From assembly GCF_025628985.1 (NCBI RefSeq), contig NZ_JAOTEM010000001.1:186001-250000 (forward strand): DNA of 64,000 nt, written 5' to 3'. The notes below the pieces were generated by a model. It ran no database searches and was not told where the DNA came from. It saw nothing but the letters and a program-made list of their open reading frames with translations. How positions within the stretch are numbered: position 1 is the first letter of the stretch; each line of letters opens with the position of its first letter. Origin of the DNA: Chryseobacterium edaphi. Lineage in GTDB: Bacteria > Bacteroidota > Bacteroidia > Flavobacteriales > Weeksellaceae. The translations under genes and the position numbers were made by a program. This document shows, piece by piece, positions 32,537-40,856 of the stretch.

Positions 32537-33904
32537 ATGATAAATAAATTAAAAATTGCTTTTCTTTTTGGGATTTTTACTTTGTTGTTTTCAACAAAAG
32601 TGAATGCTCAGCTAAAGCCGGGTCAATTAATCGACGGTATTGCGGCTGTGATAGGCAATGAAATTGTGCTGGAATCTGATGTTGAGGAGCAGATGAATTA
32701 TGGTAAACAGCAAGGTGCAGGTACCACAGATAAATGTGACTTTTTAGAAAATCTTATCAACAACAAATTTCTTGTTTATGAGGCTAAAAAAGACACACTT
32801 ATAGAAAACCGTTCTGCGGCAATCAAAGATCAGGCAAATGCTAAATACAACCAGTTGCTTTCTCAGTTTCCTGACGAAAAAACAATGTTGACGGCTTATA
32901 AATTCAGAACCGGCTACGAAATGAAAAATGCTATCGAAAAGATAGATACAGATACTTATTACGGTCAGGCAAAATATCAGAGAATTACAGAAAAGGCAGA
33001 TGTCACTCCAAATGAGGTAACAGACTTCTTTAATATGTTTAAAACTCAGCTTCCTGAAATAAAGGATGAAGTTTCAATTTCTCAAATTGTGATGAATCCT
33101 AAATTGACAGAAGCTCATAAAGAAGAACTGATCAATAAATTAAAGAAAATCAAGCAGGATATTGCAGGTGGAGAAAGTTTTGAAAGCCAGGCAAGAATCT
33201 ATTCTGAAGATCCGGGTTCGGCGCCAAATGGTGGTTTGATGAAGAATGTTTTCAAGGGTCAGATGGTAAAACCATTTGAAGCTGCAGCTTTAAATTTACA
33301 GGAAGGCGAAATTTCTGATCCTATTGAATCTGAATTTGGATATCACATCATTCAGCTGGTGAAAAAATCAGGGAAAGCTTACGACGCAAGACATATTCTT
33401 TTGATGGCAACACCTACTGCTGAAGAGATCACGACTGCTAAAAAGAAATTAGACAGTATCAGAGGTTTAATTTTGGCTGAAAAAATCACTTTTAAAGATG
33501 CTTCATTTAAATTTTCTGACGATAAAAGAACAAAATTTAACGCCGGAGTAATTCCCGGAGCGGATGGTTCTAATAAAATTGAGAGAGAGAGTATTCCGGG
33601 GACAATCAGCTATGAATTGGCTGGTTTGAATAAAGGTGATATCACTGCAGCATTTGAAGATGAAGATGACAGAAAAAGAAAGGTTATTAAAATCGTTAAA
33701 ATTGAAGATGTCATTCCTTCTCACCAAATTACTCTAGAAACAGATTACGACAGGATCAAGCAGATGGCGCTGAGAAAAAAACAGGGCGAGATGGTTGAGA
33801 AATTTGTAAATTCAAAAATATCAACAACTTTTATCTCAATCGACGGTCGATATGACAGTTGTAACTTCAAAGGAAACTGGAAAAAGGAATCCATGAAAAA
33901 ATAA
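32537..33904 (+). CDS. Periplasmic parvulin-type peptidylprolyl isomerase (SurA-like)
   Basis: 455 residues with a signal peptide (cut after VNAQ). The N-terminal chaperone part starts IDGIAAVIGNEIVLESDVEEQMN. Two parvulin domains follow: one at about 175-280 (ISQIVMNPKLTEAHKEELINKLKKIKQDIAGGESFESQARIYSEDPGSAPNGGLM ... GYHIIQLVKK) and a second at about 285-390 (DARHILLMATPTAEEITTAKKKLDSIRG). It should help fold outer-membrane beta-barrels in the periplasm. The architecture matches SurA, but Bacteroidota have several such proteins, so no symbol is given. Its own terminator follows. Confidence 0.92.
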   Translation: MINKLKIAFLFGIFTLLFSTKVNAQLKPGQLIDGIAAVIGNEIVLESDVEEQMNYGKQQGAGTTDKCDFLENLINNKFLVYEAKKDTLIENRSAAIKDQANAKYNQLLSQFPDEKTMLTAYKFRTGYEMKNAIEKIDTDTYYGQAKYQRITEKADVTPNEVTDFFNMFKTQLPEIKDEVSISQIVMNPKLTEAHKEELINKLKKIKQDIAGGESFESQARIYSEDPGSAPNGGLMKNVFKGQMVKPFEAAALNLQEGEISDPIESEFGYHIIQLVKKSGKAYDARHILLMATPTAEEITTAKKKLDSIRGLILAEKITFKDASFKFSDDKRTKFNAGVIPGADGSNKIERESIPGTISYELAGLNKGDITAAFEDEDDRKRKVIKIVKIEDVIPSHQITLETDYDRIKQMALRKKQGEMVEKFVNSKISTTFISIDGRYDSCNFKGNWKKESMKK

Positions 33905-33908
33905 AATT

Positions 33909-33938
33909 AAAACCTTCAGAATTTTCTGGAGGTTTTTT
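33909..33938 (+). terminator. Terminator of the SurA-like gene
   Basis: AAACCTTCAG and CTGGAGGTTT stem around AATTTT with a following T run. Confidence 0.83.
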
Positions 33939-33994
33939 TATGCAATTATGATTCGGAACTATTGTAGAATCTCAGTTTTTACTATTTTTACAGC

Positions 33995-34984
33995 ATGAGC
34001 AATTTTATCGATTTCAATTCAGCCAAAAAACTTCAAGCGATGCAGGAAGGTAGAAACAGGATCTCCGAACTGTTTAATATTCAGTATCCTATCATTCAGG
34101 CAGGAATGATTTGGCATTCCGGATGGCGATTAGCTTCGGCTGTTTCAAATTGTGGCGGATTGGGCTTGATTGGATCTGCGAGTATGTATCCTGATGTTTT
34201 ACGCGAAAATATTCAGAAATGCAAGAAAGCTACAGACAAACCATTTGGAGTGAATGTCGCTTTGCTTTACCCTAATTTAGAAGAAATCATCAATATTATT
34301 TTGGAAGAAAAAGTAGAAATAGTTTTCACTTCTGCAGGAAGTCCAAAAACCTATACAGAAACTCTTCAAAAAGAAGGATTAAAAGTAGCTCATGTTGTTT
34401 CTTCAACGAAATTTGCCATGAAATGTGAAGATGCGGGAGTTGACGCTGTTGTTGCTGAAGGATTTGAAGCAGGAGGTCACAACGGTAGAGAGGAAACCAC
34501 AACTTTCTGTCTTATTCCTAACGTGAAAAATCATATTTCGAAACCATTGATTGCCGCTGGTGGAATTGCTTTAGGGTCACAGATGAAAGCTGCAATGATT
34601 TTAGGTGCTGACGGAGTACAGATCGGAAGTCGTTTTGCCGCTACTGTTGAAGCAAGTGCACACGAAAACTGGAAGAAAAAAATTACCGAACTCAATGAGG
34701 GTGATACTCATCTTACTCTGAAAGAATTGGCTCCTGTAAGAATGGTTAAAAATAAATTCTTTAACGAACTTGAAGAAATTTATAATGTAGGAAGAAATTC
34801 CGAATCTCTGATTGCTGCGTTGGGAAGAGCAAGAGCAAAGCGCGGAATGTTTGAAGGTGAATTGGAAGATGGTGAACTGGAAATCGGTCAGGTTTCAGCT
34901 TTGATTAATGATATTCTGCCGGTAGAAATGGTTTTCAGTAATTTGCTGAAAGAATTTGAAGATGCTAAAATGCCTAGATTTTAA
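33995..34984 (+). CDS. Nitronate monooxygenase (NPD family)
   Basis: 329 residues, an FMN TIM-barrel of the 2-nitropropane-dioxygenase/nitronate-monooxygenase family, cytosolic. Conserved FMN and phosphate-binding parts are present: PIIQAGMIWHSGWRLASAVSNCGGLGLIGSA, VAEGFEAGGHNGREETTTFCLIP, AAGGIALGSQMKAAMILGADGVQIGSRF. It may detoxify alkyl nitronates or be related to the FabK-type enoyl reductases; the nitronate annotation is the usual one for this family. It ends in a terminator and is convergent with the PID-type gene. Confidence 0.88.
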   Translation: MSNFIDFNSAKKLQAMQEGRNRISELFNIQYPIIQAGMIWHSGWRLASAVSNCGGLGLIGSASMYPDVLRENIQKCKKATDKPFGVNVALLYPNLEEIINIILEEKVEIVFTSAGSPKTYTETLQKEGLKVAHVVSSTKFAMKCEDAGVDAVVAEGFEAGGHNGREETTTFCLIPNVKNHISKPLIAAGGIALGSQMKAAMILGADGVQIGSRFAATVEASAHENWKKKITELNEGDTHLTLKELAPVRMVKNKFFNELEEIYNVGRNSESLIAALGRARAKRGMFEGELEDGELEIGQVSALINDILPVEMVFSNLLKEFEDAKMPRF

Positions 34985-35033
34985 TCGAATAACGTTTAAC
35001 ATATGATCAAATTTTTTTTTTGTGAATAATAAA

Positions 35034-35061
35034 AAAAGCATCTTGTAAAAGATGCTTTTAT
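35034..35061 (+). terminator. Terminator of the nitronate monooxygenase gene
   Basis: A run, GCATCTT, GTAA, AAGATGC, T run. The same GCATCTT/AAGATGC core recurs in the terminator at 39069-39106. Confidence 0.85.
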
Positions 35062-35124
35062 CGTTGGCGTATGTTTCTTAAGCTTTAGTATTAAAAGTTA
35101 AAGCTAAACTTTTGAAGTATTTGT

Positions 35125-35158
35125 AGAAAAAAAACACCCGCAGTTCAACTTCGGGTGC
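35125..35158 (-). terminator. Terminator of the small PID-type gene
   Basis: On the minus strand CACCCG pairs with CGGGTG around AAGTTGAACTG and runs into eight T. Confidence 0.82.
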
Positions 35159-35183
35159 AATGTACAGATGCAATATTAATAAG

Positions 35184-35417
35184 CTAAGCAATCTTTTTTC
35201 TTCTTCCGTAATTGAAAGCTATAGCTATTCCCACCAATGCAAGAAGAAGAATGTATTGATCAATCGGAGCTGCATTTGGATCTCCGGGATTACCCGGGAA
35301 AGTATCACCTGCAGAAGTATCAGCAGATTCATTATATAAGTATGGATTATCTGTTTTCTCTTGCGCAAAAGCAAAACCAGAAAGTACAATTGAGCACGTT
35401 ATTAATATCTTTTTCAT
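35184..35417 (-). CDS. Small exported protein with C-terminal membrane sorting signal (PID-CTERM-like)
   Basis: 77 residues. A signal peptide (cut after FAFA) is followed by a Pro/Gly/Asn-rich middle (NPYLYNESADTSAGDTFPGNPGDPNA) and a C-terminal APIDQYILLLALVGIAIAFNYGRRKK. That tail is a PID motif, one hydrophobic helix and a basic end. This tripartite tail is the plan of exosortase-type sorting signals; I recall a 'PID-CTERM' signal described for Bacteroidota proteins with this form. The gene follows the leucine-rich protein gene by 5 bp on the same strand, so the two are translated from one message. The role is unknown; it may be a small accessory or anchor of the larger protein. Confidence 0.75.
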   Translation of the reverse strand: MKKILITCSIVLSGFAFAQEKTDNPYLYNESADTSAGDTFPGNPGDPNAAPIDQYILLLALVGIAIAFNYGRRKKIA

Positions 35418-35422
35418 TTTTG

Positions 35423-38400
35423 TTATTTAATTATTTTTTTAGTGTATTCTTTTCCTTCAGAAACTGCTTTCAAAATATATAATCCTTTAGCTTCTAATTT
35501 TACACGAACTAATTTCGAATTTGCTTTCAGTTGCTGAATCTTTCTTTTTGATGCATCGAATATTTCTACTGTGTCGATGTTTTTACTATTTCTTACATAG
35601 AAATCTTCACCCTCTCTGTAAACTTCAAAAGAATCTTTCTGCACTTCTGATGTAGACAGTACATCCAATTTATAAACGATCTCAAATCTGTCTCCAAATT
35701 CTCCAGCGTTTGCCGTAAATGAATATGGCTGGTTCTGAAGATTTGTATATGTTCCCAGGTTTTTATCATGAAGATAAATTGCTTGTGCACTATCAAAAAT
35801 TCCTTCTTTCTGAACCATTGAGATCACAAAGTTTCCGTTTTGAAAATGCTTAGAACCTACAGGAACAACGTCATTAATATCAAAACCGGCTTTCCCCTGA
35901 ATTACTATTTTTTGTGCATCAGCTGTAGTGTAGAAAGCGTCTGATCCTGTACCAATCGCTTTAGAATCATAATTATCATACGCATCTGAAGCTGTATTTA
36001 TATAAGCAACTGCAAATGTGTTGCTCGTATTGTAAGAAGAGTTCAGTTTTAACCAAAACTTACCTTCTGTTGAAGAATTGTTTTTATTAAAAAATGATCC
36101 CGTAGTTGCAACTCTCATATCGTTGGTGAAATTTAAAGAAGTATCTGTTGCAGAGGTCGATTTTACGAAGAAGCCCTGACCAATATTGGCAACATTTCCG
36201 GTTGGTACGTCTGAAACATTTGGTGCTTGTACCCAAGTCTGGCTTAACGCATTATAGGTAGCGTATCCTATGTTTGTTGTTGATGATCCACTCTGAGTAG
36301 TCACTGAATTACTTGTATTATCCCAGAAATAGAAAGTATTTGAGATTTTTGCAGCGTTTGCAGTATAAAAAGTGTTCAGATTTAAGTTTGATGGATAAGG
36401 GTTTCCTACTAAATTGAATCCGTTTCCGCCAGTTGCCAAAGTGTACGTTTGACTCCCATTGTTAGGAACTCCTGTGAATGTCAATGTAGTATATGCAGCC
36501 GGAGTTTTAATGGAATATCCTTTGGCAAAAGCTGAATTGTTTGACGTTGCAGTTACAAAGTAATCTGTAGCCGTATTGTATTCTGTAATGAATGCAGGAA
36601 CAACATCTGGATAGATCGTATTTAAATTTTGTGCAACAACAGGAGAAGACCAAAATGCATATTTATCGATTTCACTTGTGCCAAACTTTTTCACTCTAAA
36701 ACTTCCTGTGTAATTTAAAGTAGAACCATCTCTTTGAATAAGATTTCCACCATTTTTTAGTGTCATATCCAATGCGTTGATTGTGTTTCCTGAAGTGATT
36801 TCTAAAACACCTCCGTTGTTAACAATAACATTCTTAGCCGTGAAAGCAGGATTAGATGCTGTAGAATATGGTGCATTGATGATTGCATTTACTGAGGCTG
36901 TAGGAATGCCATTACTCCAGTTTGTTCCGTTCCAGATAGTGGTGATCAAATTGTTGCAATTATTTGAAAAATTAATATCCGGATAAGTAGTTGATAACTG
37001 AGTCAATTGACCATCATCTACACATACTGACAAATTGGGATTGATAGACGGAGTGGGATTGTACATCGTGCCATAAAACATAATTGACTGCTCAATAGAT
37101 CCATTCCTAATATTGACTGAAGTGAGATTGATCATATCTGCTACAGAAAGTGATTCTAAGTAAGAGTTGCTTGAGAAATCTACTTGAGTAATTTGTGGAC
37201 ATTCATTGATAACTGCGGTTTTTAAATTGACATTATTAGAAGAATTTATATTTGAGAGTAAGGGTAAATTTTTTATAGCTAAGTCCTCTAAAGCAACATT
37301 ATTTGATATATCTACTTGAGATAGAAATTCAAGATCTTTAAGTTTTAATGATTTTAATTGTGTACAGTCGGAAATATCTAAAGTATTTACTTTTGTTTCT
37401 ATCATTTCTAATTCTTCAAGAGAAGTACATTGAAGAAGACTTAGTGTATTGAGTTCATTAAAGTTGTAATATGTAGATGCAGATAAGTTGATGCCCAGAT
37501 TGAGAGATTGCAGACTTGAACAGTTTTGTAAATTTAAACTTTTCAAATCATTGTTCCCCCAGATTTCTAAAGTCATAAGAGCGGTACAATTTTGTGCATT
37601 TATATTCTGCAAATTCTGAGGTAGGGTATAGTCATTTGAAGCACCGTCAAAAGCTAAAAGTGTATGCAATGCAGTTAAATTGCTAACGTCTAAATTACTT
37701 AAATATTGACATGATGTTACAATATTTATTTCTTGTAAAAGTGGGCAAACATTTATATTTGCAGAATTGAGAGGCTGATTAAAGGCTATTAATTTTTTTA
37801 GTTTAGGCAGTCCTGCAAGATTTAATGTATTAACATTTCCTGTAACTACATTTCCCATCGAACTTGCTGTGTAACCGTATCTGTTATAAAATGCACAATC
37901 TAATTCTTCAAGATTGATCAGACCGGCACCAGAAAGATTAATATTCTGATAGTTTATTCCTTTAAGTTTTTTTAAGTTACTACATCCATTAATATTAATA
38001 GAAGAAATGAAAACCATAGAATTGTTACTAGAATCTCCTGCTGTAGTAATTTCCTGCAGGTTTTCACAATTATTCGCAACTAATTCTGTCTCCAAATAGG
38101 TGTAGTATGGAAATATAACTGTGGAAAAATTAATTTTTTCTAAAGAATTATTATTGGGTACATGTAGCTTCCTGAAGTCATTACCCATAATTATTCCTAA
38201 ATTAACTATAGGGCAGTTTTCAATATAGAGATCCTTAAGTCTGCCTTCTATATTTTGATTAATATTAACTCCAGAACAATTTTTTACTGTTAAAGTTTCT
38301 GCATTTATTGGAAAAAATGAATTAATGGGAGAGGTTATTACATCATTAAGATTTTGTAATGATAAGCAATTATTGAAGGAATATGAGATTACAGATGGAT

Positions 38401-38785
38401 AAACATCACCCGTAGGCACATATTTGGTTTTTCTAATTTTGTTGTTGTTTGTATAATCTAAAATAATAGAATTTGCATGGTAAATATAAAGCTCTTCTAC
38501 ATTTGTAAATTTGGTAGCATCATTGATGTTATCAGGAACTGAATTAGAATTAAAGACTGAAAGTTTGATTGTCAGTATTTTCACTTGTTGTGCTTCAGAA
38601 ACTTGAACTTCACCATCTCCGTTCGTATCAACTGCGATATAGTTTCCAGTTGCGTTTTTCGCAATTTCATTGTTCGAATTAGAACTTAGGATTAACGTTT
38701 TGAATTTAGGATCGGTAAAAGAAAGGGTTTGTGAGTAGGCAAATGAGCAGATGACTGCACAGAATGCAAATAAAATTTTTTTCAT
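35423..38785 (-). CDS. Secreted leucine-rich-repeat protein with T9SS type A sorting domain
   Basis: 1120 residues. A signal peptide (cut after FAYS) is followed by FTDPKFKTLIL with a DTNGDGEVQVSEAQ calcium-like loop. Then comes a long array of irregular leucine-rich repeats (about 70-620, of the type LQNINAQNCTALMTLEIWGNNDLKSLNLQNCSSLQSLNL). A beta-rich middle (about 640-1020) carries the head of a typical secreted Flavobacteriia adhesin. The last about 80 residues form the T9SS type A sorting domain: FEVYREGEDFYVRNSKNIDTVEIFDASKRKIQQLKANSKLVRVKLEAKGLYILKAVSEGKEYTKKII. It is therefore exported across the outer membrane and attached to the cell surface. Its ligand is unknown. Confidence 0.88.
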   Translation of the reverse strand: MKKILFAFCAVICSFAYSQTLSFTDPKFKTLILSSNSNNEIAKNATGNYIAVDTNGDGEVQVSEAQQVKILTIKLSVFNSNSVPDNINDATKFTNVEELYIYHANSIILDYTNNNKIRKTKYVPTGDVYPSVISYSFNNCLSLQNLNDVITSPINSFFPINAETLTVKNCSGVNINQNIEGRLKDLYIENCPIVNLGIIMGNDFRKLHVPNNNSLEKINFSTVIFPYYTYLETELVANNCENLQEITTAGDSSNNSMVFISSININGCSNLKKLKGINYQNINLSGAGLINLEELDCAFYNRYGYTASSMGNVVTGNVNTLNLAGLPKLKKLIAFNQPLNSANINVCPLLQEINIVTSCQYLSNLDVSNLTALHTLLAFDGASNDYTLPQNLQNINAQNCTALMTLEIWGNNDLKSLNLQNCSSLQSLNLGINLSASTYYNFNELNTLSLLQCTSLEELEMIETKVNTLDISDCTQLKSLKLKDLEFLSQVDISNNVALEDLAIKNLPLLSNINSSNNVNLKTAVINECPQITQVDFSSNSYLESLSVADMINLTSVNIRNGSIEQSIMFYGTMYNPTPSINPNLSVCVDDGQLTQLSTTYPDINFSNNCNNLITTIWNGTNWSNGIPTASVNAIINAPYSTASNPAFTAKNVIVNNGGVLEITSGNTINALDMTLKNGGNLIQRDGSTLNYTGSFRVKKFGTSEIDKYAFWSSPVVAQNLNTIYPDVVPAFITEYNTATDYFVTATSNNSAFAKGYSIKTPAAYTTLTFTGVPNNGSQTYTLATGGNGFNLVGNPYPSNLNLNTFYTANAAKISNTFYFWDNTSNSVTTQSGSSTTNIGYATYNALSQTWVQAPNVSDVPTGNVANIGQGFFVKSTSATDTSLNFTNDMRVATTGSFFNKNNSSTEGKFWLKLNSSYNTSNTFAVAYINTASDAYDNYDSKAIGTGSDAFYTTADAQKIVIQGKAGFDINDVVPVGSKHFQNGNFVISMVQKEGIFDSAQAIYLHDKNLGTYTNLQNQPYSFTANAGEFGDRFEIVYKLDVLSTSEVQKDSFEVYREGEDFYVRNSKNIDTVEIFDASKRKIQQLKANSKLVRVKLEAKGLYILKAVSEGKEYTKKIIK

Positions 38786-39131
38786 AAAGTGTGTTTTGTT
38801 AATTTGATTTACAGGAACATATTAACTGTGAATGCAAATATACTGGTTGATTTTTATTTGAAATTTTATCTATATGACAGCAAATGGTATTATTATGCGT
38901 GTTTTTTCTAGTCATATTGATTTATCAATCAACATAATACGATTATATTTTTTTTATCAAAAATTATAAATAAAAAAAATGTAAATTTTATTTTGTGATT
39001 TTATTTGTAAGAATTTTTTGGTTGAGGAAATATATAAATGAGAGAAAATATATTCTATGAATAACTTCAAATACAAAAAGCATCTTACGAGATGCTTTTT
39101 GTATTTGATTATTATGAGAAAGTAGAAAATC
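38786..39131. other. Intergenic region with LRR-gene promoter and a hairpin terminator
   Basis: The 346 bp hold TATATTTG on the minus strand at 38835-38842, 50 bp before the LRR gene's ATG and in the context ACCAGTATATTTGCA, plus the terminator at 39069-39106. Otherwise the sequence is AT-rich with no ORF or repeat. Confidence 0.6.
39069..39106. terminator. Long hairpin terminator after the XRE gene
   Basis: AAATACAAAAAGCATCT and its exact complement form a 17-bp stem with a TACG loop. It follows the stop of the leftward XRE gene on the minus strand. Confidence 0.82.
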
Positions 39132-39497
39132 TTATTGCGATTTTAAAGTAATAATCTCTTCTTTTAAATTTTGAATTTCCTTTTTTAAAAGATTGATGTA
39201 ATCTTGTTGATTTTCTAGGATATAATCTGGGATATTATGAAAATAATTATTACTCGCGGAATAATTACTTGACTGATTGTCGTAATTATTTATTTGAAGA
39301 TTAGAATCATTTTCTTTTATATCTTCTACTTTGGTATCTAAAGCTTTGGCAATACGCTCCCATTCTTCATCCGAGATTTTAATTTCTCCCTTTTCTCTTC
39401 TTTGATATTGAGATTGTGTCATGTGTAATATTTTAGCCATGTTTTCCTGAGTATATTTTGCCTTACGAGCCTGAATAAGTTTATTTTTTACCATCAT
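39132..39497 (-). CDS. XRE-family HTH regulator with coiled-coil C-terminus
   Basis: 121 residues. The N-terminal HTH_XRE (about 3-62: LIQARKAKYTQENMAKILHMTQSQYQRREKGEIKISDEEWERIAKALDTKVEDI) is a textbook Cro/C1-type DNA-binding domain. A Ser/Asn-rich linker follows, then a C-terminal coiled coil (ENQQDYINLLKKEIQNLKEEIITLKSQ) probably for dimerisation. It is divergent from the double-glycine peptide gene. A repeat of TTCACATAAAA lies in its own promoter region, suggesting it represses itself and perhaps the divergent genes. Confidence 0.9.
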   Translation of the reverse strand: MMVKNKLIQARKAKYTQENMAKILHMTQSQYQRREKGEIKISDEEWERIAKALDTKVEDIKENDSNLQINNYDNQSSNYSASNNYFHNIPDYILENQQDYINLLKKEIQNLKEEIITLKSQ

Positions 39498-39514
39498 TTA
39501 AATTTTGTGTAGTA

Positions 39515-39522
39515 CAAATATA
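39515..39522 (-). promoter_or_regulatory. -7 promoter element of the XRE gene (TATATTTG)
   Basis: On the minus strand TATATTTG, 18 bp before the XRE ATG, immediately downstream of the operator-like repeats at 39533-39561. Confidence 0.6.
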
Positions 39523-39532
39523 TTATTTATGT

Positions 39533-39561
39533 TGTGATATTCACATAAAATTCACATAAAA
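39533..39561. promoter_or_regulatory. Operator-like dyad and tandem repeat in the XRE/peptide intergenic region
   Basis: The dyad TGTGA-TAT-TCACA (39533-39545) overlaps two tandem copies of TTCACATAAAA (39540-39550 and 39551-39561). Positioned just upstream of the XRE -7 element and about 30 bp before a TATTTTTG (39590-39597) on the other strand, it is a good candidate XRE binding site controlling both directions. Confidence 0.55.
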
Positions 39562-39589
39562 ACCTTGAAATTATTTCAGGGTAGATCTA

Positions 39590-39597
39590 TATTTTTG
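39590..39597 (+). promoter_or_regulatory. -7 promoter element for the peptide/GLPGLI transcript (TATTTTTG)
   Basis: TATTTTTG fits TAnnTTTG, with a possible TTG at 39565-39567. The 5' leader to the peptide ATG would be about 125 nt and contains a GCTGATCAGC palindrome (39653-39662) and an AATCCC/GGGATT hairpin (39666-39683). Confidence 0.5.
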
Positions 39598-39726
39598 GAA
39601 TGTCAAGAGTGACAAAATTATTTTTATTGTGCGCGCAAAAAAGAATAATAATGCTGATCAGCAAAAATCCCATGTCAGGGATTGTATGACAAAAATCTAA
39701 TCAATAATTTTAAATTTAATTAAAAA

Positions 39727-39955
39727 ATGCAAAATTTAAAAAAAACTTTCAAGAAATAGCTTAAAAACAATTGAAGGAGGTACTCTTCAAGCATCTTTTG
39801 ACATTAGTGCAGCAAATGATTGCCATGTACATTATGCTAGAAATCCAGATGGTTCTAAGGGAAAAATATTATCTTCAGGAAAAGGTCCATGTCACGCAAA
39901 GGCAGGTCAAATTTGTGAAACATATTCTTCAGGATCTGACGGTAAATGTTATTAA
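39727..39955 (+). pseudogene. Double-glycine-leader cysteine peptide gene, interrupted by a +1 frameshift
   Basis: The ATG at 39727 opens MQNLKK and stops at 39757 because an A run of eight (39738-39745) shifts the frame. Removing one A restores a 75-codon gene: leader MQNLKKLSRNSLKTIEGG, then a 57-residue core with four cysteines (NDCHVHY, GPCHAK, QICETY, GKCY) ending at TAA 39955. The LSRxxLKxIxGG leader is that of Gly-Gly (class II bacteriocin-type) peptides cleaved by C39-peptidase ABC transporters; such peptides are common in Chryseobacterium. No transporter or maturase gene is adjacent. The shift could be a true mutation, a sequencing error in the homopolymer, or be bypassed by slippage. 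The 63-aa frame at 39771 is a shadow. Confidence 0.82.
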
Positions 39956-39961
39956 AATTTG

Positions 39962-39984
39962 AATGGCATGACTCTCATGCCATT
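39962..39984 (+). terminator. Perfect hairpin between the peptide and GLPGLI genes
   Basis: AATGGCATGA, CTC, TCATGCCATT: a 10-bp perfect stem with a 3-base loop, 6 bp after the peptide stop and 16 bp before the GLPGLI ATG. There is no long T run, so it may attenuate or process the transcript rather than end it fully. Confidence 0.65.
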
Positions 39985-40000
39985 CTCTAAAATTATTTAT

Positions 40001-40825
40001 ATGAAATATTTATTCAATTTTTTTTTCATTTTTATGATAAATAACCATATTTACTCGCAAAAGTATAAAGTAATCTATGAGCTTACTTACAGGACAGATT
40101 CTACCAAAAATGTAGTATCTAGAAAAAATATACTACTGCAAATAAATGATAATATTTCAAAATTTTATTCATACGATTTTTATAAAAGAGATTCGATTTA
40201 TAATGAAAATATAAAACTTGGGAAAGAAGCATATAAATCAATGTTTGATTCTAATTTTTTTATTATTAATGATAAAAAAAACTCGACAATAACCAAATTT
40301 TATAACTTTCCACCTAACAGCAACATATATAAGTTAACTGAAATCAAAAATAAATTTAATTGGAAAATTTTAAAGGAAACAAAAAAAATAGGTAAATATC
40401 AATGTCAGAAAGCGACTTTAACATACAAAGGAAGAGATTGGATCGCATGGTTTACGAGTGATGTTTCATTAAATTTCGGACCATATCTATTTGATGGACT
40501 TCCAGGTGCAATTTTATATTTAGAAGATTCTAAGCAAAACTATTTATTTGAATTTAAAAGTATTAAAAAATATTATACTAACAATAATACAGGTAACGAT
40601 TTTGTTGCAATTAAAATTTCTAAAAAAGAATATGTGAAAATAAGTCTAGATTATTACAATGATCCCTATAGAGAAATGCGAAATGACGGCGAAATGATAG
40701 AAAATTCTATTGGCGAACTTGACAAACCTAACATAAATCAAATGACAAAAGAAAAACAGGAGTTTATTAGAAGAAATAACAACCCAATTGAAATTTCTGA
40801 AGTAATAAAATATCCAGTAAAATAA
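40001..40825 (+). CDS. GLPGLI family exported protein
   Basis: 274 residues from the ATG at 40001; the open frame starts earlier but passes through the hairpin. Signal peptide (MKYLFNFFFIFMINNHIYS), then YKVIYELTYRTDSTKN, a WKILKETKKIGKYQCQKATLTYKGRDWIAWFT region, and the family motif at residues 164-171, FDGLPGAI, which gives the family its name (TIGR01200). GLPGLI proteins are Bacteroidota exported proteins of unknown function. Here it is the second gene of a transcript that begins with a double-glycine peptide, a link that suggests a role with that peptide; this is inference. Confidence 0.87.
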   Translation: MKYLFNFFFIFMINNHIYSQKYKVIYELTYRTDSTKNVVSRKNILLQINDNISKFYSYDFYKRDSIYNENIKLGKEAYKSMFDSNFFIINDKKNSTITKFYNFPPNSNIYKLTEIKNKFNWKILKETKKIGKYQCQKATLTYKGRDWIAWFTSDVSLNFGPYLFDGLPGAILYLEDSKQNYLFEFKSIKKYYTNNNTGNDFVAIKISKKEYVKISLDYYNDPYREMRNDGEMIENSIGELDKPNINQMTKEKQEFIRRNNNPIEISEVIKYPVK

Positions 40826-40856
40826 TACTATTAAATATTGAACAAATTGTAAGTAC

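Noticed and set aside
39771..39962. 63-residue ORF on the plus strand overlapping the peptide locus
   Set aside because: It is in a different frame from the double-glycine peptide, has no start context, and its sequence (LFKHLLTLVQQ...) is a frame shadow of the peptide gene.
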